64,000 nucleotides of DNA from NCBI GenBank assembly GCA_965228545.1, contig OZ245822.1, positions 3,162,001 through 3,226,000 on the forward strand. Direction: 5' to 3'. Made by a program: the position numbers and the translations under genes. The notes below the pieces were generated by a model. The model was not told the DNA's origin. It saw nothing but the letters and a program-made list of their open reading frames with translations, and made no database searches. How positions within the stretch are numbered: the first letter of the stretch is position 1; every line of letters starts with the position of its first letter. Source of the DNA: HXMU1420-13 sp965228545. Its GTDB lineage: Bacteria > Bacteroidota > Rhodothermia > Balneolales > Balneolaceae. Positions 1 through 10,474 of this stretch are shown piece after piece.

Positions 1-1
1 A

Positions 2-2377
2 GAAGGTATGGCGATGCAAATTGTAGAGTCTCCAAACTATGAGTGGTTAGCTGATAGAGAAATTGGTGACGTACTAAAGATAAAAGGTTCATTAGGATTC
101 TTTTTCTCAACCGCACAATTTAACCTTTCTGAAGAGCCGGAATTTTTAGGATCTACCTTCATTAATTTTCCTGAATTACTCCCACTCCTTGATCCAATCG
201 AAGTTACTGTTGACGAACTCAATAATTTCGACGGCGGAGAGCTTACAATCAATCCTGTAAGTTATGTGAAGTATGTTGGTGCATATGTTCGCTTAACCAA
301 CACAGTTGCTAGTAACATAGGTTCTGATGGCCGACGCGTTGATTGGGCAGTAAACGAAAATGGTAGCCGCATATATACTTATGATCTATCATTACGTTTC
401 CGTAACGACCGTACTGATTCTGGATATTTACCAGGTTGGAATTATCGTAGACCAGCCGTTGAAGGCGACTTTGTAGCGCCACCGGCAGGGGCATTGGTAA
501 ACCTAAATGGCTTCTTGATAGTTAACGGCGGAAACGACCCTGATGGCATCTACGGTAATGAAGCTCCATTAAGTATTAATCCGTTTGAAGATGGTGGGCG
601 TTGGTTAACCGATAATAATGGCGATCCATTCTATTGTGTAAGTGGTGAGTTTTGCGAGCCTGAAGGCGGTACGTTCGAATGGATCAACGACTTTGAAATT
701 CTAGGATTACCTCCTGTTGTATCTAATGTTGCATTATCCGATTCAACTGTAGAAGCAGAGCAGTCGATTACTGTAACTGCAAACGCTGAAGCTGCAGAAG
801 GTTCATTAACTAAAGTTGAACTCATTTACACAGTAGCAGGTACAGCCGATACATTAGCTATGACAAATACGGCAGGCACGCAATACTCGGCAGAACTGCC
901 AGGATTCCCGGATTTAACCACGGTTAACTTCCGCGTTGAAGCTACCGACGATAACGGTTTTGTGGGTAAAGCTCCAAACGCTGGCGAATACACGTTCTTT
1001 GTGACCAATACTCAGATCACAACCATCGAATTTGTACAAAAAACCGACGATGGTATGGAAGGTGATAGCCCGTTAGCAGGTGCAGGTACTGTACCAGCTG
1101 ATATTACTGCAACCGTAGTAAGCAGTGCTGTTACCGATGGTTTTATTACCATTCAAGACAGAGCAGCTATGTGGTCAGGTATTTTTGTAGCAACAGGTGG
1201 CGATGCTGATGCATTGTTAGAAGGCGATATTATCAATATTACTAGCTTCGAAGTAACAGAAAACTTTGGTATTTCGAACATGAATATTGGCTCATTTACA
1301 AAAGTGGGAACCAATTCTCAAATGGATACACTTGCAGTAACAGGTTTATTAACTCAAGATGTAACATCGAATTACGAACCATACGAAGGTGTACTTGTAA
1401 CCTTTAGTGACGTAAAAATTACCACCAACCAAGCTGATGGCCCAGACAGAGATTTTGGCGAGTTTGAGTTTGGATCGCGACAAGGTGGTGAAGCCGCTGT
1501 TGATACGTTAATGGCGGGCGAAGGTCTTCGTTATGATGATGCATCCAGAAGACTTAATGGCACAGTTAATGAAACCATTAAAATTGGTGCTACGTTAGAA
1601 TCAATTTCAGGTGTAGTTAATTTCTCATTTAGTAATGTAAAGCTAATTGGTGGAGATCCTGATTTCTTCAATGGTGATAACTTTACCTATCCAGATCCAC
1701 GATTTACCTTAGATAAACCAAGCGACGACGCTACGGTAGAAGTTACCGGTGATATCACTGTGGAATGGACATCAACAACCGATTTTGACGGCAATGATTT
1801 AACCTATACTTGGGTGCTATATTCTGCCGCTGATACAACCGAAATTGTTGCTGTTCCTTCAAACAACGAAGGGGAAGATGCGCTTGTAACGCTAAGCTTC
1901 GATACCGTTGATGCACTATTAGCCGGTAGCGGATTAGCTGTAGGCGAGAGTGCAGACTTCGTATGGAACGTATTAGTAAGCGATGGTAACGACACGCTTG
2001 CTGTTGCCAGTGATTACGATCTTGAAACCAATACTTTTGTAACCACTTACAACGAGCTAACGCTTACTCGTGGTCTTTCAACCAGCAACGAAAGTGAGTT
2101 TGGTGTTCCAACAGAATTTGCTTTAAAGCAAAACTATCCGAACCCATTTAACCCAAGCACAACCATTAATTTTGCTCTGCCGCAAACAAGCAGAGTTACC
2201 TTAACTGTGTTTGATATGCTTGGCCGAAAAGTAGCTACTTTGCTAAATGGCGATCAGTTGCCGGCTGCAAATCATGCTGTAAAATTTGACGCAAGCGCAC
2301 TTGCCAGCGGTATGTACATTTACCGAATTGAGGCAGGAAGCTTTGTAAGCACCAGAAAAATGATGCTTATTAAATAA
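2..2377 (+). CDS. T9SS-sorted secreted protein, 5' end outside window
   Basis: The reading frame is open to the left window edge, so the ATG at 8 is probably internal and the N-terminus is missing. The last ~80 residues form a type IX secretion sorting domain: an NYPNPFNPSTTI motif, an FDMLGRKV strand, an ASGMYIYRIEAG segment and a terminal MMLIK. The family role of this domain is to take the protein across the outer membrane and anchor or release it at the surface. The middle has Ig/FN3-like beta repeats and a stretch around fragment residues 340-530 that looks like the OB-fold found in secreted nuclease-type proteins; that last resemblance is weak. No catalytic motif is recognisable. A hairpin terminator follows directly, so the next genes are probably a separate transcript. 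Confidence 0.85.
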   Translation, partial: EGMAMQIVESPNYEWLADREIGDVLKIKGSLGFFFSTAQFNLSEEPEFLGSTFINFPELLPLLDPIEVTVDELNNFDGGELTINPVSYVKYVGAYVRLTNTVASNIGSDGRRVDWAVNENGSRIYTYDLSLRFRNDRTDSGYLPGWNYRRPAVEGDFVAPPAGALVNLNGFLIVNGGNDPDGIYGNEAPLSINPFEDGGRWLTDNNGDPFYCVSGEFCEPEGGTFEWINDFEILGLPPVVSNVALSDSTVEAEQSITVTANAEAAEGSLTKVELIYTVAGTADTLAMTNTAGTQYSAELPGFPDLTTVNFRVEATDDNGFVGKAPNAGEYTFFVTNTQITTIEFVQKTDDGMEGDSPLAGAGTVPADITATVVSSAVTDGFITIQDRAAMWSGIFVATGGDADALLEGDIINITSFEVTENFGISNMNIGSFTKVGTNSQMDTLAVTGLLTQDVTSNYEPYEGVLVTFSDVKITTNQADGPDRDFGEFEFGSRQGGEAAVDTLMAGEGLRYDDASRRLNGTVNETIKIGATLESISGVVNFSFSNVKLIGGDPDFFNGDNFTYPDPRFTLDKPSDDATVEVTGDITVEWTSTTDFDGNDLTYTWVLYSAADTTEIVAVPSNNEGEDALVTLSFDTVDALLAGSGLAVGESADFVWNVLVSDGNDTLAVASDYDLETNTFVTTYNELTLTRGLSTSNESEFGVPTEFALKQNYPNPFNPSTTINFALPQTSRVTLTVFDMLGRKVATLLNGDQLPAANHAVKFDASALASGMYIYRIEAGSFVSTRKMMLIK

Positions 2378-2387
2378 ACCAACTCGA

Positions 2388-2424
2388 AAGCAGGCCGGAT
2401 GCTTACAATTCGGCCTGCTTTTTT
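2388..2424 (+). terminator. Rho-independent terminator after the T9SS cargo gene
   Basis: Inverted arms AAGCAGGCCG and CGGCCTGCTT enclose a 13-nt loop and run into six T residues. This separates the upstream secreted protein from the lipoprotein operon that starts 14 bp later. Confidence 0.85.
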
Positions 2425-2437
2425 AATACATGTTTAA

Positions 2438-3931
2438 GTGAAATCAGCTTACCAATTAATAGTTATTCTTCTTTTTGTTGGCCTATTTGTTAGTTGCGAA
2501 ACAGCACCAACGGGAGATTTTGTAGAGAATAAACCACCGAATACCTTTTTGACGGTAGATCAAATCAATAGAGAGGGAGATTTCAGGCTATCAAGTCAAA
2601 TCAACATTAGTTGGTGGGGAACCGATAGCGACGGGTATATTGTAGGATATGAATATGCCATTAACGATACGTCAGATAATGCTTGGAGCTTCACTACAGC
2701 AACCGATAGTACATTTATATTACCGATTACACAAGGCAACGTTGAAGACGATGTGTTGTTTAAAATTCGAGCCATCGATAACGATGGAGCAATCGACGCT
2801 TCCGGAGCTGAATTAGTATTTCCAATTGTTAATTCGAACCCAACAGTTGAACTCAACCTTACCGAACTACCACCAGACACTTTATACTCTATTGCTAGCT
2901 TTGGTTGGACCATAGCCGATCCCGACGGGCTGGGTAATATCCAGAGAACTGAAGTAGCTATAAACGACATTTCTAATGGTTGGACTTCTATTCCAATTAT
3001 TGAAGGAGAAGACCGAGTTTTTATTTCTCTAGAAATAGATAATTCAACCGAAGGAGCGAAATCAGCACAAGTTTTTCAAGGCAGAAGTTTTAGCACACTA
3101 CCAAATATTGTTTTAGATGGCGTAGTTGTAGGTGCTACAAATACATTTTATGTGCGAACGGTTGATAATGCCGGCGCTCAAAGTCAAATCGACTCAACCA
3201 GCTGGTACGTTAAAAAACAACAATCCCGCGTATTGTTCTTTAACGATTTCAGAGGCGGAAACACCGACGAAAAACAAGCTGAACATTTAAATTACCTAAA
3301 TCAGATAGGTATTAATCCAGATATCTGGATTATTAATGATGGAGATATAAACCAAGGACAAGTTCCTTTTTCGTCTGCATTTCCTGCTGTTAAAGATCCA
3401 ACACTCACAAAAACCTTAAAAAACTGGGATCACATTTACTGGTTGTCTAGCGATTTGAGAAGAAATATTTCATTTGCCCAAGAAATTTTAGGCGAGTTTT
3501 TTGACGAAGGCGGTTCGCTGTTTGCCCATATACCCATTTCCGGAGTAACTCAAGAAAACCCTGTATTCGATCTGATACCCGTAGATTCAATTGCAAATGG
3601 TAATTTTCTGATTTTGGATAATAAACCAGTATTTGCCGATTCAGTAGAATTAGATTCCAACTTGGATATGAAAGTGGATGTTAGCTTTGCCATCGATTAT
3701 GCTCAGCCACTAAAAGCAGTTAGTGGTGCGCAAAGCTTATACACAGCCGATTTTGATCGCCGCACTTCACGTGGAGTAAGAGCTTATGATGGCTACGAAA
3801 CCATTGCAATTGAAAACTCCGAAGGAAACCTAATCTATTTTAGCCTCGACATCGAAGATATTCAAGGCAATAACAACGTTATTGATGTGCTTACAGAGCT
3901 ACTCATTAACCGTTTAAATTTTAAGCAATAG
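2438..3931 (+). CDS. surface-type lipoprotein with FN3-like and GATase-like regions
   Basis: A GTG start is used because the nearest ATG (2430) runs into a stop after three codons. The product has a lipoprotein signal peptide (hydrophobic residues 5-18, lipobox FVSC, Cys20). Residues ~30-260 are two fibronectin-like beta domains. Residues ~265-420 begin SRVLFFNDFRGG and resemble the alpha/beta glutamine-amidotransferase-like domains of Bacteroidota surface lipoproteins. No enzymatic motif is visible. It is followed after 4 bp by a TonB-dependent receptor, so a role with that receptor at the outer membrane is likely, but the ligand is unknown. Confidence 0.8.
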   Translation: MKSAYQLIVILLFVGLFVSCETAPTGDFVENKPPNTFLTVDQINREGDFRLSSQINISWWGTDSDGYIVGYEYAINDTSDNAWSFTTATDSTFILPITQGNVEDDVLFKIRAIDNDGAIDASGAELVFPIVNSNPTVELNLTELPPDTLYSIASFGWTIADPDGLGNIQRTEVAINDISNGWTSIPIIEGEDRVFISLEIDNSTEGAKSAQVFQGRSFSTLPNIVLDGVVVGATNTFYVRTVDNAGAQSQIDSTSWYVKKQQSRVLFFNDFRGGNTDEKQAEHLNYLNQIGINPDIWIINDGDINQGQVPFSSAFPAVKDPTLTKTLKNWDHIYWLSSDLRRNISFAQEILGEFFDEGGSLFAHIPISGVTQENPVFDLIPVDSIANGNFLILDNKPVFADSVELDSNLDMKVDVSFAIDYAQPLKAVSGAQSLYTADFDRRTSRGVRAYDGYETIAIENSEGNLIYFSLDIEDIQGNNNVIDVLTELLINRLNFKQ

Positions 3932-3935
3932 AAGT

Positions 3936-6893
3936 ATGATAAAACGACATCTATCTGCATTTTTACTCACTATCTTTTTGGTTTCGATTCCGGCATTAGC
4001 CCAATCAACCGGCCGGATTAGTGGCGTGATTACCGAAGCAGGCATAAACGAGCCTTTACCCGCCGTAAACGTTCGAATAGTTGGCTCCAATTTAGGTGCA
4101 GCAACCGATATTGATGGAAACTATACCATTCGTGGAATTCGTCCAGGCGAATATACTATCGAAATATCTTTTCTTGGCTTCAAAAAAGTACAGGTTACAG
4201 GTATTAAAGTTGAGGCCGGCGAAACTACCGTTGTAAATCAAACACTGGAAGAAGAAGTATTTGAAGCGGATGGAGAGGTAGTAGTAATAGGCGAGGCACC
4301 AATTTTTGATGTTGAGAAATCGAATACCTCGGTTAATATCTCTCGGCAAGATTTAGAAGCAGCTCCAATCCAGCGTGTAGAAGATGCGGTTTCATTGCAA
4401 TCTGGAGTTGTTAAAGACCCAACCGGACTATATATCAAAGGTGGCCGTGCCTACGAAACCGGATTTGTGGTTGATGGTGTATCTGCACAGGATCCATTGG
4501 CAGGTACTGGATTCGGGTTAGATTTGGGTTCAAATTCGTTCTCGAATGTTGAAGTAATAACCGGTGGCGTTGGCGCAGAATATGGCGATGTAACTTCAGG
4601 TGTTGTAGCTGTACAAACACAAAACGGTGGCGAGCGCTACGAGGGAACGTTTACTCACAAGCGAGATAATCTTGGTTCCAATAATATGGCCAACCAAGCC
4701 AACTTCTTCGAAGATGTATATGAATTTACACTTGGTGGCCCCGGAATTGTCACCGAGCGACTACTGCCCTCTCTGGGATTGAATTTGCCGGGTACATTCA
4801 CCTTCTTCTTAACCGGGCAAGTTGGCTTTACCGATGGGTATACAAAAATTTCAGCAAACCAAATTCGATCATCTATCGTAGATAGCGAGTTTTGGTCGCC
4901 CCGGCAAGGAAATCGCTGGAATGGTATGATGAAATTAACCTACAATGTACGCCCGGGTTTACGAGTTCAGGCAGCGTATCAGCGTTCGTTAACTATCAAT
5001 CAAAATACACGCATGTTGCAGATAACCGGTGCAGATACACAAATACGGCCGGGTTTCCAGTTCGCTTTTTCGAATGGATTTTTAGATAACGCAAATACGT
5101 ATACACACGATAGTAATTTGTCATACTTGAAATGGACACAAACTATTGATCAGTCTTCGTTTTTCGAAGTTCAACTAAGCCGATTGTTCACTCAGCTACG
5201 TGCCGATGCAAATGGCCGTGATTGGAGGCCGGAAAATGTAGACAGTGAATTTGATCCCGAAAGTATAGTAACTCGTCCGGCTGAAGAATTCCAAGGTACA
5301 GACGATTTCACCTATGTGTTAGCTGGTCCAGGATATTTCAATAATGGCGGTATCGCTCAGCTATGGCACGATCACTTTGCTGAAGAAGTCACATTAAAGT
5401 CATCATTCACGAAATTTTTTGGCGAGCGTATTAATCAAATTGTGGTAGGCTTCGAAGCGAAATTCAACGACTACCAATGGGTAGATATCACTCGTCCTTG
5501 GATTGGGGCCCCCATCAAGATTGATGACGATACTTTCTCCGAGACGTTCAGAGTTGGAGAAACTTTTGATGCATGGCGTGTAAAGCCTAAACGTGGAGCA
5601 TTATTCATTACCGATAAAGTGAGATATAATGGACTAATAGCCAATATTGGGGCACGCATCGAGTACTGGGCGCCGGGTAGATATGTTGATAATGCGGTAG
5701 AAGACGCACTAGCCGAAAATTCGGTATCAACCATTCCCCGATTTATTGCCGAACAGTATCAAGAGAGTACTACCGAAGTATTCGGGTTGCGTTACAAATT
5801 CCGATTCCTGCCTAAGGTAAACGTGTCTTTCCCTGTTAAAGACAATCAGGTTTTATTTTTCAATTACGGGCATTCCGCGCGTGTGCCTCATCCAACTTTT
5901 ATTTATGCGGGATTAGACCCTTTTTATCAAGACCAGTCTGATCTACCGGATTTAGGAAACCCAAATTTGGATCCTGAAATTGATATTTCCTATGAAATCG
6001 GTTTCCGAAATCAAATTACTTCTAACGATGCGCTCAATATTTCGGCCTTCTGGCGAGATAAATATGATTTTGTAACCTCACAGCTAATTCGAGTACAAGA
6101 TGTGGATGGCCGCGATGTTTCAAAAGCGTTCCGTATTAATGGTGATTATGCACGTGCAAGAGGGATTGAAATGTCGTACTTAAAACGATATAAAGATTTA
6201 TTGCGCGGACAGCTTTCCTTTACATACTCTCGTGCAGAAGGACTTAGTTCAACTAATGATGATAATCTGAACAGCATAAACGCACGCCAAAATATTGGTA
6301 GCAACGTAGAAACACCACTTGCATGGGATCGCCCATTCGATATCAAAGGGAATGTTACATTCACTTACGATCGAAGCAACCCCTTACTCGATCTTGGTAT
6401 TTTAAATCAGTTTCAGATGTTTTTATCTGCAGTTTGGCGAAGTGGAACCCGATACACACCTAACGAATTTGTTGGCTTCCAGCGAAATCCGGTAACCGGA
6501 GAGGAAGATTGGCGTCCGATTTATGAGCGTGTTGATGATCCGGCGAAACGATTCAGTGAAGTTGGCCCTGCATGGTTTACCGTCGACTTCAACTTCCGAA
6601 AATGGTTCGAAATAAACGATACACAAATTTCTGCCTTTGTTGAAATCACCAATTTATTAAACAACCGCAGTTCGGTTATTGTAAACCCTGTAACAGGCGA
6701 AGGCTACAAACAATATCCATCCGATCCGGCTGCTCTCATTGCTTTACGCGACGATCGTAGCTACGATGTTCCAACTAATGTTCGTGATCCTCGCTATCTG
6801 GATCCAACCGATAATAATCTTCCTTCCTACGATAACCCTGCCAATTACATAGAGCAGCGTCATATTTTGGTTGGCTTATCCGTACGATTCTAA
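3936..6893 (+). CDS. TonB-dependent outer-membrane receptor
   Basis: Signal peptide (residues 1-22, cleavage after ALA), then a carboxypeptidase-regulatory-like beta-sandwich (~25-105, GRISGVITEAG...GAATDIDGNYTIRG), a plug domain (~120-230, with VEVITGGVGAEYGDVTSG) and a long beta-barrel ending in the terminal aromatic LSVRF expected for BAM-inserted proteins. The family imports large or scarce ligands using TonB/ExbBD energy. No SusD partner is next door; the neighbours are a lipoprotein (4 bp upstream) and a PorV-like protein (start codon overlaps this stop as TAATG). The substrate cannot be read from the sequence. Confidence 0.92.
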   Translation: MIKRHLSAFLLTIFLVSIPALAQSTGRISGVITEAGINEPLPAVNVRIVGSNLGAATDIDGNYTIRGIRPGEYTIEISFLGFKKVQVTGIKVEAGETTVVNQTLEEEVFEADGEVVVIGEAPIFDVEKSNTSVNISRQDLEAAPIQRVEDAVSLQSGVVKDPTGLYIKGGRAYETGFVVDGVSAQDPLAGTGFGLDLGSNSFSNVEVITGGVGAEYGDVTSGVVAVQTQNGGERYEGTFTHKRDNLGSNNMANQANFFEDVYEFTLGGPGIVTERLLPSLGLNLPGTFTFFLTGQVGFTDGYTKISANQIRSSIVDSEFWSPRQGNRWNGMMKLTYNVRPGLRVQAAYQRSLTINQNTRMLQITGADTQIRPGFQFAFSNGFLDNANTYTHDSNLSYLKWTQTIDQSSFFEVQLSRLFTQLRADANGRDWRPENVDSEFDPESIVTRPAEEFQGTDDFTYVLAGPGYFNNGGIAQLWHDHFAEEVTLKSSFTKFFGERINQIVVGFEAKFNDYQWVDITRPWIGAPIKIDDDTFSETFRVGETFDAWRVKPKRGALFITDKVRYNGLIANIGARIEYWAPGRYVDNAVEDALAENSVSTIPRFIAEQYQESTTEVFGLRYKFRFLPKVNVSFPVKDNQVLFFNYGHSARVPHPTFIYAGLDPFYQDQSDLPDLGNPNLDPEIDISYEIGFRNQITSNDALNISAFWRDKYDFVTSQLIRVQDVDGRDVSKAFRINGDYARARGIEMSYLKRYKDLLRGQLSFTYSRAEGLSSTNDDNLNSINARQNIGSNVETPLAWDRPFDIKGNVTFTYDRSNPLLDLGILNQFQMFLSAVWRSGTRYTPNEFVGFQRNPVTGEEDWRPIYERVDDPAKRFSEVGPAWFTVDFNFRKWFEINDTQISAFVEITNLLNNRSSVIVNPVTGEGYKQYPSDPAALIALRDDRSYDVPTNVRDPRYLDPTDNNLPSYDNPANYIEQRHILVGLSVRF

Positions 6894-7882
6894 TGCATAT
6901 GAAGAAATTTCTACTCCCACTTTGTGTACTGTTCACGTTTGCCACTCCACTGTTTGCGCAGGGTAGTTTTGGCGAAGACCGTGCAGGAACCGAAGGGTTT
7001 CAGTTTACAAAAATAGCAGTTGATCCCAGAAGCGCGGCAATGGGCAATTCAAATATGGCAGATGCTTACGATGCCTCTAGTTTATATTGGAACCCTGCGC
7101 TTTCAGCTCGCCTCGAAGGCAGTAATGTAATGCTCAGCCATACGCGTTATTTCGCAGGCATAAATCTCGATTACTTTTCTGTTGTTCAAAAAGTGGGCGA
7201 TTTTGCTTTGGGTGGTTCCGTGCAATATTTGAGTTCAGGAGATATCACTGAAACCACTGAATTTCAACCTTTTGGCACTGGCAGAACCTTTGCTACCCAT
7301 CATTTGTCGGCGGGGGCTTCTGTATCCCATGAAGTAACCGAACTCTTCAGTTATGGTATTACTTTTCGCTATCTGATGGAAAAAATCGAAGAAATACAAT
7401 ACCAAAGTGGTGCTATCGACTTTGGGTTTTCTTACCTCGTTGGTGATACCGGTCTGAGATTTGCCGTGGGAATAAATAACTTTGGATTTGATTCAAGCCC
7501 TGAAGGCACTACAACCCGAGAAAGCTTAAATGGAGTGGAAGAAATTGAACCGGAAGAGCAGCAATCGCTACCAACCCGATTTTTAATTGGTGCCGCTTAC
7601 GATTTGATCGACAACGAAGAAAACTCGTTGGTACTAACCGCTCAAATCACCAACCCAAGCGACAATGCCGAACAATTTAATCTGGGTGCCGAATATGGTT
7701 TTATGAAGCAATTTTTTGTGCGAACCGGTTATGAGTTTGGCATCGAAGAACGCAAAATTCCAAGTTTTGGTGCCGGTGTGGAATTACCATTTGGAAACAG
7801 AATAATACGCGCAGATTATGCGTACTCTTTATACGAACGCCTCGGTGAAATTCATCGAATAGCTATTAATGTAGCATTATGA
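6893..7882 (+). CDS. PorV/PorQ-family outer-membrane protein
   Basis: Signal peptide through LFAQ, then the family's N-terminal signature (GFQFTKIAVDPRSAAMGNS...SSLYWNPAL) and a ~14-strand FadL-like barrel of about 300 residues. PorV shuttles T9SS substrates from the translocon to the surface attachment complex; paralogues of unclear role are common. The start overlaps the previous stop (TAATG); ATG at 6899 (MKKF) is an equally good start and would give a more usual signal peptide. It sits in an operon with a TonB receptor and two lipoproteins, directly behind a T9SS cargo gene, so it may be a dedicated helper for exporting or seating that cargo (inference). Confidence 0.88.
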   Translation: MHMKKFLLPLCVLFTFATPLFAQGSFGEDRAGTEGFQFTKIAVDPRSAAMGNSNMADAYDASSLYWNPALSARLEGSNVMLSHTRYFAGINLDYFSVVQKVGDFALGGSVQYLSSGDITETTEFQPFGTGRTFATHHLSAGASVSHEVTELFSYGITFRYLMEKIEEIQYQSGAIDFGFSYLVGDTGLRFAVGINNFGFDSSPEGTTTRESLNGVEEIEPEEQQSLPTRFLIGAAYDLIDNEENSLVLTAQITNPSDNAEQFNLGAEYGFMKQFFVRTGYEFGIEERKIPSFGAGVELPFGNRIIRADYAYSLYERLGEIHRIAINVAL

Positions 7883-9171
7883 GAGAACAACGTTTTTACT
7901 TACTTATTTTTGTAATACTTAGCAGCTCACTTGCCGGAGCTTGCGACTCTATTTTTAACTCGAAATCGAATGAAGATACCGACGAAATTTTTGCGGAGGG
8001 TAGAATTGATCCTACATTGGAAAGTGAAGAAGGCTACGCACTTGTACAGCCGGTTTGGACCGACTTCGACGCACCTACCGATGTACATGTTGGTTTCGAT
8101 GAGTTCGTATATGTAACTGATGCCAATGGCCTTCATATTCTGGATCTTGCTGATTTGTCGCCAAGACTTAGCATCGATTTAAATGGGGCAAACGCCATCA
8201 CACAAGATCGATTGCTAAACGTATACGTCTCTGCTCGCATCGACACAGTGATTGAGTCAATTGACCCGAATGTTACCTGGAATTTACCGGCTATTTTTAA
8301 AATCAAGAACTTGAATGGAGCAGGTCCAATTACCTACGTAGACACTCTCATTTTTCCATTTGATGATGCAAGTTTAAGTACTTCAGCTGCTCAGAATGCT
8401 AGGCTTAACAAAGGCTCATCAATCAACTACGAAAATGTTCAAATTACCGGTCTTGCGGTATTAGCCGATAATACCCTTTACGTAACACGGAGAGGTCCAT
8501 CAAACTCCACAACCCAAGTTGCAGCACCTGATAATACCGTTTTAGAGTTTCGTAGAATAACCGTTGATGGTGTAACCACGAACAAAATGCAGAATGTGCG
8601 GCAAATAAGGGCACTAAACCCTACTATTCCGTCGCTAAGAAGTGGTATTGGAATGAGTGCAATCGCATCCTTTGTAGCCCCTCCGCAGCGCGATTCTTTT
8701 ACCAGCGATCGCAGCTTTCTAGTTGCTCAAGCCGATCAATCAAAAGATATCGCATTTAGAGTACTCTGGATTGAAGCAGTTGAAACAATTGATGGTTTGG
8801 TTTTTCAACAAAACGCCACGCTGTTAGCGCAAGACACTACTCAGGCAGATGGGTTTTTATACGAGCCTAACAAATTCACACAACCCGTAGATATTGCATA
8901 CAGTGGCGATGATAATAGCTTTATCTTTGTAGTTGATGCTGCTCAACATAAACTCTTTCAGTTTCAAACAAACGGGCAAGAAGGTGTGCCACCGCCAGCT
9001 GGAGCTGTTGATCAATCTCGTCAAGTATTGGTGTCATTTGGTAAATTAGGTAATGGCCCCAAAGAGTTTAATCAACCAAGTGGCGTAGCCTATTTCGATC
9101 GTATTTTGTACGTTGCCGACAAGGGTAACAATCGAATTGTTCGCTATAAATTAACTTCCGATTTCGAGTAA
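7879..9171 (+). CDS. NHL-repeat lipoprotein
   Basis: The start overlaps the PorV-like stop (ATGA), so translation is probably coupled. The signal peptide ends in a lipobox (LAGAC, Cys22). The mature protein is a beta-propeller of NHL-type repeats; the clearest blades are VHVGFDEFVYVTDANGLHILD near the N-terminus and FNQPSGVAYFDRILYVADKG at the C-terminus. NHL propellers bind proteins or ligands or act as lyase scaffolds; no catalytic residues are evident. It is the last gene of the receptor/PorV set, or is followed by the phosphodiesterase 15 bp later. Confidence 0.82.
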   Translation: MREQRFYLLIFVILSSSLAGACDSIFNSKSNEDTDEIFAEGRIDPTLESEEGYALVQPVWTDFDAPTDVHVGFDEFVYVTDANGLHILDLADLSPRLSIDLNGANAITQDRLLNVYVSARIDTVIESIDPNVTWNLPAIFKIKNLNGAGPITYVDTLIFPFDDASLSTSAAQNARLNKGSSINYENVQITGLAVLADNTLYVTRRGPSNSTTQVAAPDNTVLEFRRITVDGVTTNKMQNVRQIRALNPTIPSLRSGIGMSAIASFVAPPQRDSFTSDRSFLVAQADQSKDIAFRVLWIEAVETIDGLVFQQNATLLAQDTTQADGFLYEPNKFTQPVDIAYSGDDNSFIFVVDAAQHKLFQFQTNGQEGVPPPAGAVDQSRQVLVSFGKLGNGPKEFNQPSGVAYFDRILYVADKGNNRIVRYKLTSDFE

Positions 9172-9186
9172 TTAATAGCTGTTACC

Positions 9187-10395
9187 ATGCGCAGAGTATT
9201 TGTTCTTCTTTTGTTAATTGGAGTAGGATGCTCTGCAAATAATCCATCGCCAAACAAGGTGCTATTAATTTCTTTTGATGGATTTCGCCACGACTATCTG
9301 AACAAGACAGATACCCCGAACTTTGATCAAATGATTGAGGATGGGGTGATAAGTGAAGGATTAATTACCATTTATCCATCCAACACGTTTCCAAACTACT
9401 ATGCTATTGCTACCGGGTTATATCCGGAAAACAACGGCTTCATCAACAATTCTATGTACGATAGCACCATTGGAACCTGGTTTTCGATGCGTGATCGCGA
9501 GCAGGTAGAGAATCCGGCATGGTATGGCGGCGAGCCAATCTGGAATACTGCCGAAAAACAAGGCGTTCGATCCGGAACTATGTTTTGGGTAGGCTCGGAA
9601 GCTCCCATCCAAAATATGCGACCAACCCACTGGAAACGATACGATGGAAGCATGCCTAACCGAGATCGTATTGATTCTGTATTAAGTTGGATGACACTAG
9701 GCACTGCAAAAGAAATCGATTTCGCTACATTATATTTTGATTTTGTGGATGGCGCAGGACATCGACATGGTCCTGATTCGCCAGAGGTTGTGCAAGCCAT
9801 TGAGGAAGCCGATGCATTAATGGGCTATTTAACTTCGCAACTGGATTCGTTAGGATTGACCGAAAACCTGAACAAAATTGTGGTTTCCGATCATGGTATG
9901 ACTCAATTATCTAGAGAGCGTATCATTTATATCGATGACTACATCAACACCGAAAATCTCGATGTGTATTCTTGGGGCACGAGTTTTAATGTGCGTGGCG
10001 ATGAGAAAACGATTAATGAAATCTTTACTCGCTTAAAGCAAAACGAACAGAACTTTAGAGTTTTCAAAAAGGAAGAATTACCCGAACGATTTCGACTCAA
10101 AAACTCGCCCCGTGTCCCCGACCTTATTACAATAGCTGATGTTGGTTACATGATTTCAACACGTTCACATGTGGAATCCCGACCTAATTATGCAACCGGT
10201 GGAACGCATGGGTACGATAACCTGGAACAAGAAATGCATGGCCTCTTTTTCGTTACGGGTCCGGATTTTAAGAAAGGTGAATCAATTAGCTCTGTCGAAA
10301 ATATTCACATCTACGAGCTCATCGCTCATTTACTAAATATTGAGTCAGCTGGAACCGATGGAAATATAAATGAGTTAAAATCGGTACTAAAGTAG
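9187..10395 (+). CDS. ENPP-type nucleotide pyrophosphatase/phosphodiesterase lipoprotein
   Basis: Lipoprotein signal (IGVGC, Cys15) followed by an alkaline-phosphatase-superfamily domain. Metal and catalytic motifs are in the ENPP order: first aspartate in SFDGFR (Asp31), nucleophile threonine in PSNTFPNYY (Thr67), a DGAGHRHG segment, SDHGM, and a late GTHGYDN histidine. Members hydrolyse phosphodiester or pyrophosphate bonds of nucleotides or lipid headgroups with two zinc ions; here it would act in the periplasm or at the surface. The exact substrate is undetermined. It lies 15 bp after the NHL lipoprotein and may be co-transcribed. Confidence 0.9.
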   Translation: MRRVFVLLLLIGVGCSANNPSPNKVLLISFDGFRHDYLNKTDTPNFDQMIEDGVISEGLITIYPSNTFPNYYAIATGLYPENNGFINNSMYDSTIGTWFSMRDREQVENPAWYGGEPIWNTAEKQGVRSGTMFWVGSEAPIQNMRPTHWKRYDGSMPNRDRIDSVLSWMTLGTAKEIDFATLYFDFVDGAGHRHGPDSPEVVQAIEEADALMGYLTSQLDSLGLTENLNKIVVSDHGMTQLSRERIIYIDDYINTENLDVYSWGTSFNVRGDEKTINEIFTRLKQNEQNFRVFKKEELPERFRLKNSPRVPDLITIADVGYMISTRSHVESRPNYATGGTHGYDNLEQEMHGLFFVTGPDFKKGESISSVENIHIYELIAHLLNIESAGTDGNINELKSVLK

Positions 10396-10474
10396 CTATT
10401 TGGATTGAATCTAATCCACATCTCTTTGATATTCGCACTTTCATAAATCATCACAAACTCACTCCAGAAAAACC

